DNA from: an uncultured Acidobacteriia bacterium
GTDB lineage: Bacteria; Acidobacteriota; Terriglobia; Bryobacterales; Bryobacteraceae
Assembly: GCA_903825445.1 (NCBI GenBank)
Contig: CAIKAS010000136.1
Span: 1 to 64,000 of the forward strand
Direction of reading: 5' to 3'
Length of the DNA: 64,000 nt
Part shown: positions 33,971-43,175 of the stretch, one piece after another
Layout of the letters: each line of letters begins with the position of its first letter
How positions within the stretch are numbered: the first letter of the stretch is position 1
Program-made: the position numbers and the translations under genes
Notes under the pieces: generated by a model
Seen by the model: only the letters and a program-made list of their open reading frames with translations
Databases searched by the model: none
Told to the model about the DNA's origin: nothing

Positions 33971-34888
33971 ATGAACCGACGCGACTCCCTGAACACGTCC
34001 AAACTCATCGCTGTATCACTGGCCTTCTCCGCGGGATGCCTCGCCCAAACGCAGGGCCAGTCCCTTCCCCTGTGGGCCAACGGTGCACCTGGTTCCGAAG
34101 CACTAAAAGGCAAGAAGGAAGTCATCACCGCGCCCTCCGGACCGCACGATTCCATCAAGGTCTCCAGCATCCATGACCCAGCGCTGCTTGTCTATCTGCC
34201 GCAGAAAAGCAAAGCGACGGGTGCGGCCATGATCGTTGCTCCCGGCGGCGCACACCGTTTTCTTTCCATCGATACCGAAGGCACCAACGTGGCCGAATGG
34301 CTGAACAGCGTCGGCGTTGCAGCCTTCGTTCTGAAATACCGGCTCGCCCACGAAGAGGGTTCAACGTACACGGTAGAAGGAAACGCCCTTGCCGACGCCC
34401 AACGAGCCATTCGCACCATCCGCTCCCGCGCGCAGGAGTGGGGTATCGACCCCGCACGAATCGGCATCATGGGCTTTTCCGCCGGTGGCGAAGTTGCGGT
34501 TCTCGCCTCCACCAAATTTGACGCCGGTAAGCCCGCCGATCCCGATCCCATCGAGCACCAAAGCTCCCGTCCCGATTTCCAGATCCTGATCTACCCCGGC
34601 ATCCGCGCCGATACCGTGCAGGTCACCAAAGACACGCCACCCACCTTCCTGCTCTGCGCCGATAACGATAAGGGACCCTCCACGGCTATCCCCGCCGTCT
34701 ACCTCGCGCTGAAGGCAGCAGGCGTGCCGGCGGAACTGCACATCTACGCCAGCGGCGGTCACGGCTTCGGCTACCAGCCGACCGACAACCGCCCGAACGC
34801 AATCTACTCCGGCTGGGTGGCCCGTCTCCAGGACTGGATGGCCGACACCGGCATGTCCCCCGCCAAACCAGCCGCCGCAAAGAAATGA
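33971..34888 (+). CDS. exported alpha/beta-hydrolase esterase (BD-FAE/acetylxylan-esterase-like)
   Basis: A 305-residue protein with a signal peptide (LIAVSLAFSAGCLAQ). An alpha/beta-hydrolase domain follows: oxyanion MIVAPGGAHRFLS, nucleophile S170 in GFSAGGE, aspartate in LCADNDKG, histidine in ASGGHGFG. Such enzymes remove acetyl or feruloyl groups from plant polysaccharides. The start ATG at 33971 gives the signal peptide; a longer frame upstream overlaps the divergent DUF1080 gene. The alanine/lysine-rich tail (SPAKPAAAKK) has no known role. Probably part of periplasmic or surface carbohydrate breakdown. Confidence 0.88.
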   Translation: MNRRDSLNTSKLIAVSLAFSAGCLAQTQGQSLPLWANGAPGSEALKGKKEVITAPSGPHDSIKVSSIHDPALLVYLPQKSKATGAAMIVAPGGAHRFLSIDTEGTNVAEWLNSVGVAAFVLKYRLAHEEGSTYTVEGNALADAQRAIRTIRSRAQEWGIDPARIGIMGFSAGGEVAVLASTKFDAGKPADPDPIEHQSSRPDFQILIYPGIRADTVQVTKDTPPTFLLCADNDKGPSTAIPAVYLALKAAGVPAELHIYASGGHGFGYQPTDNRPNAIYSGWVARLQDWMADTGMSPAKPAAAKK

Positions 34889-34937
34889 GATGTGGCAGCC
34901 CCTCCATATAGTTCCCGTTTGCCGTTATAGTTGAGCC

Positions 34938-35249
34938 ATGGTGCAACATCTCGAAGCCGTGTTTGAGCAAGGCGTGCTCCGCCCGCTCCAGCCGCTCGCC
35001 TTGGCGGAGCGCCAGCATGTTCAGTTGACTGTGACGGAACTTCACGACACCTCGCATTCCACCGGCTCATCGGATTCGGCCCGAATACCGGAGCAGGAAT
35101 GGATTAGAGACCACGGTGCGGACTATCGGGGACAATGGGTGGCTCTGCAAGGAAGCGAGCTCATCAGCCACGGACCGCGCGGCCGCGATGTCCACGACGA
35201 AGCCCGCGCCAAGGGTTTTTCACGCGCTTCTCGTCCATCTGCCGGATGA
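34938..35249 (+). CDS. DUF104 (antitoxin-like) protein with a DUF5678-like C-terminal segment
   Basis: A 103-residue protein. The first 35 residues, with AVFEQGVLRPLQPLALAERQ and VQLTV, are the DUF104/AF2212 antitoxin-like fold often found ahead of PIN toxins. The second part, YRGQWVALQGSELISHG, looks like DUF5678. No PIN toxin follows. Instead an aspartic-protease-like frame starts 30 bp downstream. DUF5678-type and retropepsin-like genes are often neighbours, so the pair may form a processing or quality-control unit. This is an inference. Confidence 0.7.
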   Translation: MVQHLEAVFEQGVLRPLQPLALAERQHVQLTVTELHDTSHSTGSSDSARIPEQEWIRDHGADYRGQWVALQGSELISHGPRGRDVHDEARAKGFSRASRPSAG

Positions 35250-35279
35250 ACCAGAGTTACCTTCAGCCGGCTGGCTTTG

Positions 35280-35693
35280 ATGCCCCAGCTTGAGTTCAAA
35301 CACTTCCATCGGTATGTGTCGCAGTCGGCGGGAATCCCGCTTCCAGTTACACTCAGAAACGCAGATCGAACTGTCGATCTGCTCGCATATGTAGACACTG
35401 GCGCGGCCAATTGCCTGTTTGAACGCGGTCACGCCGACATTCTCAATATTGAAATTTAACTGGGCCAGTCAAAAATATTCGCGACTGCCACCGGCCGTGT
35501 CGAAACCTTCGGCCACGTAGTGCAAATCGAATTTGCCGGAATGCGTGTGGAGTCAATCGTCTGCTTCTTCGCAGATGAGCGCATCCGCAAAAATCTCCTC
35601 CGACGCATTGGCTGGCTCGACCGCGTGCGAATGGGCATCGTTGACCATGATCAGAGTTTGTACCTTGCAGCTTATGACTTTCAATTGGAATAA
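35280..35693 (+). pseudogene. retropepsin-like aspartic protease interrupted by an in-frame TAA
   Basis: One reading frame of 138 codons, counting both stops, encodes MPQLEFKHFHRYVSQ, the catalytic AYVDTGAANCLF (D-T-G), a flap-like TATGRVETFGHVVQIEFAG and the conserved RIGWLDRVRMGIVDHD near the end. Codon 60 is TAA (35457-35459) within LNIEI-stop-LGQSKIF, and the frame stays open on both sides. A single GAA-to-TAA change would explain it. The gene is therefore probably broken in this strain, or there is a base-call error. The first part alone would lack most of the fold. It follows the DUF104/DUF5678 gene. Confidence 0.8.
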
Positions 35694-35818
35694 TCTTACG
35701 GCCCGATACACCCGGCTCACTAGTGGAGCGAAACATCGCCTTCGTACCCGTCACAGACCTGGGCTGCCATACAACCAGTTTTTCCGCATCCCCGGTTTAC
35801 GTGCGCACGGCCACCACC

Positions 35819-36772
35819 TCAGAATGCCTTAATCAGCGTCCCCACCGTGACATGGGGATAGCTCATCCCCTTAAAATTCAGCAACGCCGTTTGCGAATAC
35901 TGCAACTGCAGAAAACTATCACCCGCAGGGTTCTGCACCACTTCAATCGCAAACACCGATTCCAGCCCCGGCGCATCCGCGTTACTCGTAATAAACGGAA
36001 TATTACTCACCCCTCCCGCCGCCGGTGTCGATGTGATCAGTCGCGTGATCTTCGTCAGCTTCTGCCCCTGCAGCGCGCTCCGCAGCATCGAATTCGGATC
36101 GTCGATCAGCGCCTGCGTAATTTCAGGCGGCAACGCATCGGTGCGAAACTTGCTCGGAACGCTCAGATCATACTCCGCCAGCGGATTCTTCGTCCCCGCT
36201 GCGGGTGCATCGCCGCCGATCTTAAACGGCACCGTGTTCGCCGGCGGAATCTGCGGCAGCCCATCAAATACCACGTTCTGTGAAAACCCCACCGTGCAAA
36301 TCGCGTTCCCGTGAGGGATAGTCGCCAGCCGCGCAATGCTCGCATCCGCCTTTGGATTCGTCGTCGCCGGAATATTCAGCCACAGACCCGGCTCGATATG
36401 CAGCGCGCCCCCGGTTACCCCGTCCGTCACCCGATGCAGATAACTCAATCCGTAAATCGCAATGTCGTCCTGCATGCTGCCCCGATTAAATACAGGCGAC
36501 CCGATCGGCCTGAATTCAAGCGTCTCGCGCAACAAATTCAGTTCCAGAAATATTCCGTTCGGGTTACCCCCTGAAAAGTTCGGACGCGCAATCAGACTGA
36601 AGCCCACACCTTCCCAAAAGCCCGGAAGATCCTGCAGGGGTCCCAGCCTGTCAGCTGTCGCCTTGTGCGAAGATGCCGCACGATAAGAACCGGCATCGCC
36701 GGCACTCACGCCCATTGGAGTGCCCGGGATAGAGGCCGCGCCCAGCCGGGTTGTTGGATTGGAATCGCTCAT
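35819..36772 (-). CDS. conserved protein with a nitrobindin/lipocalin-like heme-binding look
   Basis: A 317-residue protein with no signal peptide. LPGFWEGVGFSLIARPNFSG, LRETLEFRPIGSPVFNRGS and GALHIEPGLWLNIP resemble a family sometimes named heme-binding or peroxidase-like (FABP/nitrobindin type). A family assignment would need a profile search. AAGGA seven bases before the ATG at 36772 shows that the longer frame starting 78 bp upstream is not used. It is divergent from the giant membrane protein gene; the 156-bp gap between them probably holds two promoters. Function uncertain. Confidence 0.7.
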   Translation of the reverse strand: MSDSNPTTRLGAASIPGTPMGVSAGDAGSYRAASSHKATADRLGPLQDLPGFWEGVGFSLIARPNFSGGNPNGIFLELNLLRETLEFRPIGSPVFNRGSMQDDIAIYGLSYLHRVTDGVTGGALHIEPGLWLNIPATTNPKADASIARLATIPHGNAICTVGFSQNVVFDGLPQIPPANTVPFKIGGDAPAAGTKNPLAEYDLSVPSKFRTDALPPEITQALIDDPNSMLRSALQGQKLTKITRLITSTPAAGGVSNIPFITSNADAPGLESVFAIEVVQNPAGDSFLQLQYSQTALLNFKGMSYPHVTVGTLIKAF

Positions 36773-36928
36773 AAAGTTTCCTTTCAGGTAAATTTCCAGG
36801 ATTTCAGGATAACTCAACTCGTCTGGCGATGATTCCACAGATATCTGCATGCGGAATGGAAAAAGTGAGATACTACGTCTCTATAAACTGTCTGCCGTTC
36901 CGAATACGGGAGGGAGGTAATAAAAATC

Positions 36929-39900
36929 ATGAAACGCGACATTGCACCAGGCGCAGGCCTACTCGCCCTCCTCGCGCTCGCCATCCACACACTCGCTCCG
37001 CCCGCCGGAGAACAAGGCGGACCTTCCGGCAAATCTCAGCACACCCCCCAAAACCAGCCCGCCAAGCCAGCCGCCGATGAAAAAACCGCCCGCGAAGGTC
37101 CCTGGCTGGCCACCCGTTCTGTAGCGGACGAAACTCCCGCGTTCGAGCTTCCTGAAACTGCCGACAAGCTCGACCCCATCCTGAAGGGCATCTCTTCCGC
37201 CGCTGGTCCGAATTCGGCAGTCACCGCCAGCCTGACAGGTCTATTTGGCCTGTCACCCGCGAATTACGACATCACCCCTATCGTCGCCACCGTTGCCGAC
37301 CCGCTCCACACCCGGCTGGCCGCCTTCTTTGACCGCCAGATCGAGGCGTTGGAACGAGCGGCGGAAGCGAAGGGCTGGGTCTTCACTTCCCAGTGGCTTC
37401 CCTGGCTCGATCATTTCGACGCCTCCGAGCCCGATATTAACGAACGCAGACATCAGCGTTTTCTCGAAGATGCGCAGGAACAGATCCCTGGCATTCTGAT
37501 ATTTCGGCCCGCCAAACCAGTGTCCGGGGCTCGCCGAAGACTGCTGCTGGTTTTCCTTGTACCCGAATCACCCACTAGCGGAATCGCCACCGCTCCCTTC
37601 TACTCGGCGCTGAACATGGCCAATTTGCTGTCCGCGCACGGTTCCCGAATCGGCCTCCTGGCACCGTCGTTTTCAGGTTCCTTCCAGTCTCTGTCCGGCC
37701 TGATGAAGGGCTGGATGGACCCCGCATTTGCCAATCGGACAGATCGTGTTCACAATCATGTCTTCGGCGGCTCTCCGTCCAGCGCGTCCGGCGCCGACTA
37801 TTTCACAGCAAGCCTGAAGGGATTGACAAACACCAATGGAGGCTTTGACTTTTATTCCGGCGTTGTCAGTTCCGAAGCCGGCATCAACGCGTTGAAAACC
37901 GTCCTGCCGAAATTTGGACTCAGCACGAGTGACTCCGCACTCCTCATTGAAGGTGAAAGTGGCTTCGGCGAAGACGTCGTGATCACACGCGACAACCTGC
38001 CGGGCGTAGCTTCCACGCCCGATGGTCTGCCGATCTACCGCTTCCCCCGTGACATCGCCCACCTGCGGGACGCCTACCAGCAGGCCACCGGGAGCGGGCA
38101 AACACACGGCCTCCAGCCCACCGTCGACTTTTCCCTCCGCGATTCCGCTCTCGGAGAAGACAGCATTCCCGTCTTCTCCGACGTCCATACTGCCGCCTCC
38201 CAGGGCGCCGTACTCAGCCTGATCGCCGACGATTTTAAGCGCAAGAAAATACGCCTGGCTTACCTTGCCGCCACAAATCCCCTCGATTCCATTTTTCTCG
38301 CAACCTTCATGCGACGCCAGGCGCCTGAGACCCGGATCCTCATTGGCACCGACGCCGATGTTCTGTTCCTCTCAGCTTCGCAACAGCAATCCCTTACCGG
38401 AACGCTGTTCTTTTCAACCTACCCCATGTTCGTGCAGGGCAACGACTGGCTAAGACCTCCGGCCGCGCCTGGACGCACCCAGTCCCCCAATTCCCATCTC
38501 GTCATGCCTTCGGAAAACTACCGGGCTCTGTTTAACGTGGGCCAGTTGCTGATTGGACAATTGACAAACACGCCTTCCGACACAGACCCCAGCAGGTTGC
38601 GTGGCTATGGAGCCTTCACCAAAGACCTGCCAGCCAGCGACTTTCCCGGCCTCTGGCTCTTCTCCCTCACCGGCAGCGGATTCGCGCCTGTGGACTGGAT
38701 CAATCCCTATGCGGACACTGCCGTCGGTAATCTCTTATGGCCCGTTCAACACGTGACTGCGGCTTCGCGGACATACAAGAGTCTCGAAGAGCGTTTTAAA
38801 TCCCCTGAACCACCGCTGGATTGGTTCGTCGCCTCCTGGGCCTTTGCGGTTGCCATCCTCACCGTCTGCGCATGCATCGCGCTGGCGAACTTCGCTCCGC
38901 GCAGTTCCCTTCCTCTGTGGCTCGCCGTTCGCTCCAGCTATGCGGCGCGTCTCCCGGAACTGGCAGGCCTCTGTTTCTCGTTGAGTATGACCGCGTGGGT
39001 CTTCCTCTGTCCTGCTCCCTCCTCGCTGGAAGCCTCGTTTCTCCGTGAATCGACCCTCTTCATTCTGCGTGCCGCGTCCATGGCCCCGTTGTTGACGTTG
39101 ACTGCGGTGTCGTGTGCCTCGGTAGTCCGTGTCTCCATTCTTTCGGAGTGGAAGTCCGCCATCGGCCCCGCGCTTCTCTCCCTCATTTACTTCAGTTGTT
39201 ACCTGTATGCCATCAACCTCTGGAAAGTGGCCTGCGGCGGTATCCGCGACACAGTCGACCAGGGCGATTTTCTCTTCCGTCTTCGCGCCCTGGACATTAC
39301 CGCGGGTGCCTCGCCTGCTGTGCCTCTGCTGCTCCTCGCCCTTCTGTTCTCAGTGAGCTTCTTCTGTTACTTCTATCGCTGCTCGAAGGCCAGCGATGAT
39401 CGGCCCCGCCTGAATTTCCCGGACCCTGCTAAGGCGACCGACGCAGTTGTGCATCATGCTGGTACGCACGACGCCGGGGTGCATACGGCGGCGCACGACA
39501 GAGGACTGCCAGATACCGAGGCGCTTGATACTGATCTGTTCAGGCACAACTACGACTCCCTCAACCGGACCTTCCCCGGCCCTCTCGGTATGCATCTGTC
39601 AGACTCGCTCTTGCGCGCTCTCGCCTGCCTTTCCATCACAATCCTCGGCGTCGCATTTCTCCAGTTGCGACTGAGGTCCTTCGAGCGCCTGCCAGTGAAT
39701 GAGCTCCTGATCGCCGCAATCGGCGTGTGGATTTTTGCCCTCACTGGAGCCATCCTCGATATCACCTCCGCATGGAAACGATTGCTGGGCATGCTGCTTC
39801 TCGCCGAACTCACTCCGTTGAGAAACGCCTTCGATCGTGTTTCGAAATCATGGCCCCGCAGTCCCGCCTGGAGCCTCCGACAGCCCGTCTCATCTCAGGT

Positions 39901-40594
39901 GATCGCCGGTCATGCCGTCAAGGCCCTTCACGATCTCAACGTCTCCGGGCAAGAGGCGCGAAAGCACGAGGACAACGCCTACTCGTCCGAAGACCTGCGT
40001 AAATTCGTGCGCCAGCGTTATTCCACTTCGCATAAAACCACGGAAGACTGGCTAAAAGCAGTCCGCAATCACGAACAGAAAGTGGCTGAAATTGCCCTGA
40101 AATGCTACGGACGACTGACAGCCGAATGGGCGAATATCGCCGTCGGCGAACAGGCCCCGGAACCGATCCCTCCCTCAACCGCTATATATATCGACTGTCT
40201 CGCCGACTTCGTAGCGCTGCAACTCTGCAACTATTTCATCTATGCCATGCGCCACATTCGCCGCATGGGAATGGTCATTTCCTTCGCCATGCTGATGGTG
40301 CTTCTTGTTCTGAGTTCGTACAGCTTACAGGAGCCCCTCGCAGTCGGCCGTTTTCTTGCGGTCGCATGGCTCGTTGTCAGCGTTATGATTTTCTACGTTT
40401 TTGCAGGTATGGAACGAAACTGGGTATTGAGCAAAATCGCCCGCACACGACCCGGAGAACTCGACTCCCGCTTTTGGCTGCAGATCCTCGGCATGGGGGC
40501 GCTTCCGCTCCTCGCCGTCCTCGGCCACCTGTTCCCGTCCATAGCCAACTTCCTCTACTCCTGGGTTACACCCAGCATTAATGCCTTGCAATAG
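36929..40594 (+). CDS. giant membrane protein with a large extracytoplasmic N-terminal domain
   Basis: This 1221-residue protein starts with a signal-like segment and a Pro/Gln/Lys linker. Residues of about 60-625 are soluble and include alternating strand-helix stretches such as SRIGLLAPSFSGSFQSLSGL, IRLAYLAATNPLDSIF and RILIGTDADVLFLSAS. These look like a type-I periplasmic binding fold. About ten membrane segments follow (near 631, 676, 710, 743, 793, 892, 925, 1111, 1140 and 1184), with a cytoplasmic region at 946-1105 that has a helical, charged character. No enzyme motif is seen. It could be a receptor or transporter; the family is not recognised. GGGAGG precedes the ATG. Confidence 0.75.
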   Translation: MKRDIAPGAGLLALLALAIHTLAPPAGEQGGPSGKSQHTPQNQPAKPAADEKTAREGPWLATRSVADETPAFELPETADKLDPILKGISSAAGPNSAVTASLTGLFGLSPANYDITPIVATVADPLHTRLAAFFDRQIEALERAAEAKGWVFTSQWLPWLDHFDASEPDINERRHQRFLEDAQEQIPGILIFRPAKPVSGARRRLLLVFLVPESPTSGIATAPFYSALNMANLLSAHGSRIGLLAPSFSGSFQSLSGLMKGWMDPAFANRTDRVHNHVFGGSPSSASGADYFTASLKGLTNTNGGFDFYSGVVSSEAGINALKTVLPKFGLSTSDSALLIEGESGFGEDVVITRDNLPGVASTPDGLPIYRFPRDIAHLRDAYQQATGSGQTHGLQPTVDFSLRDSALGEDSIPVFSDVHTAASQGAVLSLIADDFKRKKIRLAYLAATNPLDSIFLATFMRRQAPETRILIGTDADVLFLSASQQQSLTGTLFFSTYPMFVQGNDWLRPPAAPGRTQSPNSHLVMPSENYRALFNVGQLLIGQLTNTPSDTDPSRLRGYGAFTKDLPASDFPGLWLFSLTGSGFAPVDWINPYADTAVGNLLWPVQHVTAASRTYKSLEERFKSPEPPLDWFVASWAFAVAILTVCACIALANFAPRSSLPLWLAVRSSYAARLPELAGLCFSLSMTAWVFLCPAPSSLEASFLRESTLFILRAASMAPLLTLTAVSCASVVRVSILSEWKSAIGPALLSLIYFSCYLYAINLWKVACGGIRDTVDQGDFLFRLRALDITAGASPAVPLLLLALLFSVSFFCYFYRCSKASDDRPRLNFPDPAKATDAVVHHAGTHDAGVHTAAHDRGLPDTEALDTDLFRHNYDSLNRTFPGPLGMHLSDSLLRALACLSITILGVAFLQLRLRSFERLPVNELLIAAIGVWIFALTGAILDITSAWKRLLGMLLLAELTPLRNAFDRVSKSWPRSPAWSLRQPVSSQVIAGHAVKALHDLNVSGQEARKHEDNAYSSEDLRKFVRQRYSTSHKTTEDWLKAVRNHEQKVAEIALKCYGRLTAEWANIAVGEQAPEPIPPSTAIYIDCLADFVALQLCNYFIYAMRHIRRMGMVISFAMLMVLLVLSSYSLQEPLAVGRFLAVAWLVVSVMIFYVFAGMERNWVLSKIARTRPGELDSRFWLQILGMGALPLLAVLGHLFPSIANFLYSWVTPSINALQ

Positions 40595-40598
40595 CAGT

Positions 40599-40645
40599 CG
40601 GGATATCCAGCGCGCGAAATCTCCCGTTGGCCGATATCCCGTTTT
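40599..40645 (+). terminator. probable rho-independent terminator after the giant membrane protein gene
   Basis: CGGGATATC (40599-40607) pairs with GATATCCCG (40633-40641), which is followed directly by TTTTAAT. The loop of 25 bases is long and may fold further. Confidence 0.5.
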
Positions 40646-40691
40646 AATCGTCTGCTATTCTTGCAACTAAACAGGGAAAAAGGCAGCCAGG

Positions 40692-43151
40692 GTGATCAAA
40701 CGTTTCGAGAGGTTATACGCGGCCTCGCGGCAAGTCATGTATGCCATTCTGCGCAGCCGTTCGCAAAACGATCTGCTGGATGCGGTTTCGCAGGTCATGG
40801 TCGAGTTCGGCGGTTTTGCCATGGCAAATGTTGCGCTTCACAACCCTGCATCGAACGAATTATTGCCCGTGGCCCGGTATGGAGATGAACTGGGCTATCT
40901 GGATCGTGTCCGGATGTTTACCGATAACCGGCCGGAGGGGCTGGGTGCGGCCGGTATTGCCTTCCGTCAGGGCAAAGCCACTATCGTGAATGATTTTTTG
41001 AACGACCCAAGAAACGGGGCCTGGTCGGAGGCCGCCCGGGTGTCGGGATGGCGCTCATCTGCCGCCATTCCGATTCGCGCAGATGGAAAAACACTCGGCA
41101 TACTCGGCGTCTACTCGCGGGATGCAGGTTTCTTCGGGGAGGAAGAACGGGAACTGCTGGAACAGGTCGCCCTCGATTTAGGTTTTGCTTTAGAAAACCT
41201 CGAAAAAGAGGCTCACCGCCGTCGCGTGGAAGCATCTTTGATCGCGACAGAACGCAGGCTCGAACTGGCGCTCGAATCGGGCGGCATCGGCATCTTCGAG
41301 CGCGATCTTCAGACCGGCCTGATCGAGTGGACCGGACAGACCGCACGTCTACTCGGATATACCCCTGAAGAGTTTGACACCACGAATTCTGGTTTCTATT
41401 CGAGGGTCCACCCCGATGATCTCGCCGGGCTGCAACGTGACCTTGAGCAATCGCGCGTCACCAGCACTCCCTTCGCCGTGGAATATCGCGTGGTCTGGCC
41501 GGACGGAAGCGTCCATTGGATGAGTTCACGGGGCGAATTCTTCCGCGACGAGAGTGGCGCAGTGCGTCTTCGTGGCGCATTTAAGGACATCACTGATACA
41601 AAACAAGCGCAGGAGGAACATACAAAACTAGCTGCGATGATCGCCATGAACCGGGATTTTATAGGTATTGCCGAACTCTCGGGCAAAGTGGAATACCTGA
41701 ACCCCGCCGCAATGGCCCTGGTCGGAATCGAGAGTATCGCGGAGGCGCGCAGCAAGAACCTGTCCGAATTCTCGCCGGACACGGAGACTATTGGCCAAAT
41801 GCTCTCTGCTCTTGAGGCCGAAGGCTATTGGATTGGCGAGTCGAAACTCAGGCATTTCGGAGATGGCAGCCTCATTGACGTGGAGATTACTGGTTTTGTC
41901 ATCGCGGATCCGGATGGAAAGCCACTGTACCTGGCGACGGTAACACGCGATATCCGCGAACGCAAGCGCGAGGCGGCCGAGCGCGCCAAGCTGGAATCGC
42001 AACTGGCACAGTCGGCAAAAATGGAGTCCATCGGTCGCCTCGCGGGAGGTGTCGCCCATGACTTTAACAATATGCTGACCGTGATTCTGGGCTATTCGTC
42101 GTTGATTCGGGACTCCGTACCCCCCGACTGGCCTCAGTTGAGACGGCTCAACGAAATCATTACTGCCGCGCACCGCTCGAAAGACCTTACACAAAAGTTA
42201 CTCGGTTTCTCCCGGCGTCAAATCATTGCCCCGGTGCCTTCAAATCTGAACGAGCTGGTTGCCGATCTCGAAGAACCGTTGGCCCGTGTAATCGGCGAGG
42301 ACATCGAACTCCGGTTTCACCCGGCCCAGGATTTGTGGAAAGTCGCCGTGGACCATTCGCAGATCAATCAGATCCTTCTCAACCTTGTCGTCAACGCGCG
42401 CGACGCCATGCCGAAAGGTGGAAAGCTGACAGTCGAGACGGCGAACGTCGCTGTTTCGCAGGAATACTGCAGAATTCAGCCCGGAGCGACACCCGGGCAA
42501 TTTGTGTTGCTGGCTGTTAGCGACACGGGCATCGGAATGGACGAGGAGACATTAAGCCAAATCTTCGAGCCGTTCTTTACCACCAAGGGGAGGGAGATGG
42601 GTACAGGCCTTGGACTCGCTATGGTCTATGGCATCGTGAAGCAGAACGGCGGATTTGTCACTGTCTACAGCGAACTCGCCCACGGCACTACGTTCAAGAT
42701 CTATTTTCCGAAGGTGACCGCAACTGCCGGCGTCGAAAATATGACCGGGAAGCCGGAACACGCGCCGGTCGGACGCGGCGCGACAATACTCCTCGTGGAA
42801 GACGACGATCTCGTGCGTACTATGGCGGCCGAGACGCTGACCAGCATCGGATACAAACCGCTGGTCGCGGCTACTCCGAAGGAGGCGATCGAGATCTGCC
42901 AGAGAGTTGAATCTGAAATCCATTTGATGCTGGCCGATGTCGTCCTGCCTGGCATGAACGGAATGGAACTGCGGGAGCGAGTCCTCGCGCTGAGGCCCGG
43001 GCTCGATGTTCTCTTCATGTCGGGTTATACGTCGAACGTGATCGTCAACCACGGCGTCCTGAAAAAAGGTGTGAATTTTATTCAGAAACCGTTCAGCAAG
43101 GAAGATCTCGCCCGGAGCCTCGACACGGTTCTGATGGCAAAAAAACTCTGA
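40692..43151 (+). CDS. hybrid sensor histidine kinase (GAF-PAS-PAS-HisKA-HATPase-REC)
   Basis: An 819-residue soluble kinase. Residues of about 15-175 are a GAF domain, 190-310 a PAS domain with PAC ([10 protein letters not shown]), and 320-435 a second PAS. The HisKA box [19 protein letters not shown] has H456 as the phosphorylated residue. The ATPase boxes are [17 protein letters not shown] and [13 protein letters not shown]-terminal receiver has D749 in [11 protein letters not shown]. It has no membrane segment, so it senses an internal signal. The start codon is GTG. No partner regulator gene is adjacent; the built-in receiver may pass phosphate to another protein or act as a sink. Confidence 0.95.
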   Translation: MIKRFERLYAASRQVMYAILRSRSQNDLLDAVSQVMVEFGGFAMANVALHNPASNELLPVARYGDELGYLDRVRMFTDNRPEGLGAAGIAFRQGKATIVNDFLNDPRNGAWSEAARVSGWRSSAAIPIRADGKTLGILGVYSRDAGFFGEEERELLEQVALDLGFALENLEKEAHRRRVEASLIATERRLELALESGGIGIFERDLQTGLIEWTGQTARLLGYTPEEFDTTNSGFYSRVHPDDLAGLQRDLEQSRVTSTPFAVEYRVVWPDGSVHWMSSRGEFFRDESGAVRLRGAFKDITDTKQAQEEHTKLAAMIAMNRDFIGIAELSGKVEYLNPAAMALVGIESIAEARSKNLSEFSPDTETIGQMLSALEAEGYWIGESKLRHFGDGSLIDVEITGFVIADPDGKPLYLATVTRDIRERKREAAERAKLESQLAQSAKMESIGRLAGGVAHDFNNMLTVILGYSSLIRDSVPPDWPQLRRLNEIITAAHRSKDLTQKLLGFSRRQIIAPVPSNLNELVADLEEPLARVIGEDIELRFHPAQDLWKVAVDHSQINQILLNLVVNARDAMPKGGKLTVETANVAVSQEYCRIQPGATPGQFVLLAVSDTGIGMDEETLSQIFEPFFTTKGREMGTGLGLAMVYGIVKQNGGFVTVYSELAHGTTFKIYFPKVTATAGVENMTGKPEHAPVGRGATILLVEDDDLVRTMAAETLTSIGYKPLVAATPKEAIEICQRVESEIHLMLADVVLPGMNGMELRERVLALRPGLDVLFMSGYTSNVIVNHGVLKKGVNFIQKPFSKEDLARSLDTVLMAKKL

Positions 43152-43175
43152 CGAACTGCACGCCCCGCGCGTGCC

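Noticed and set aside
43152-43175. terminator between the histidine kinase and rnj
   Set aside because: The only hairpin has a 5-bp stem (GCACG/CGTGC) with no T-tract, too weak to call.
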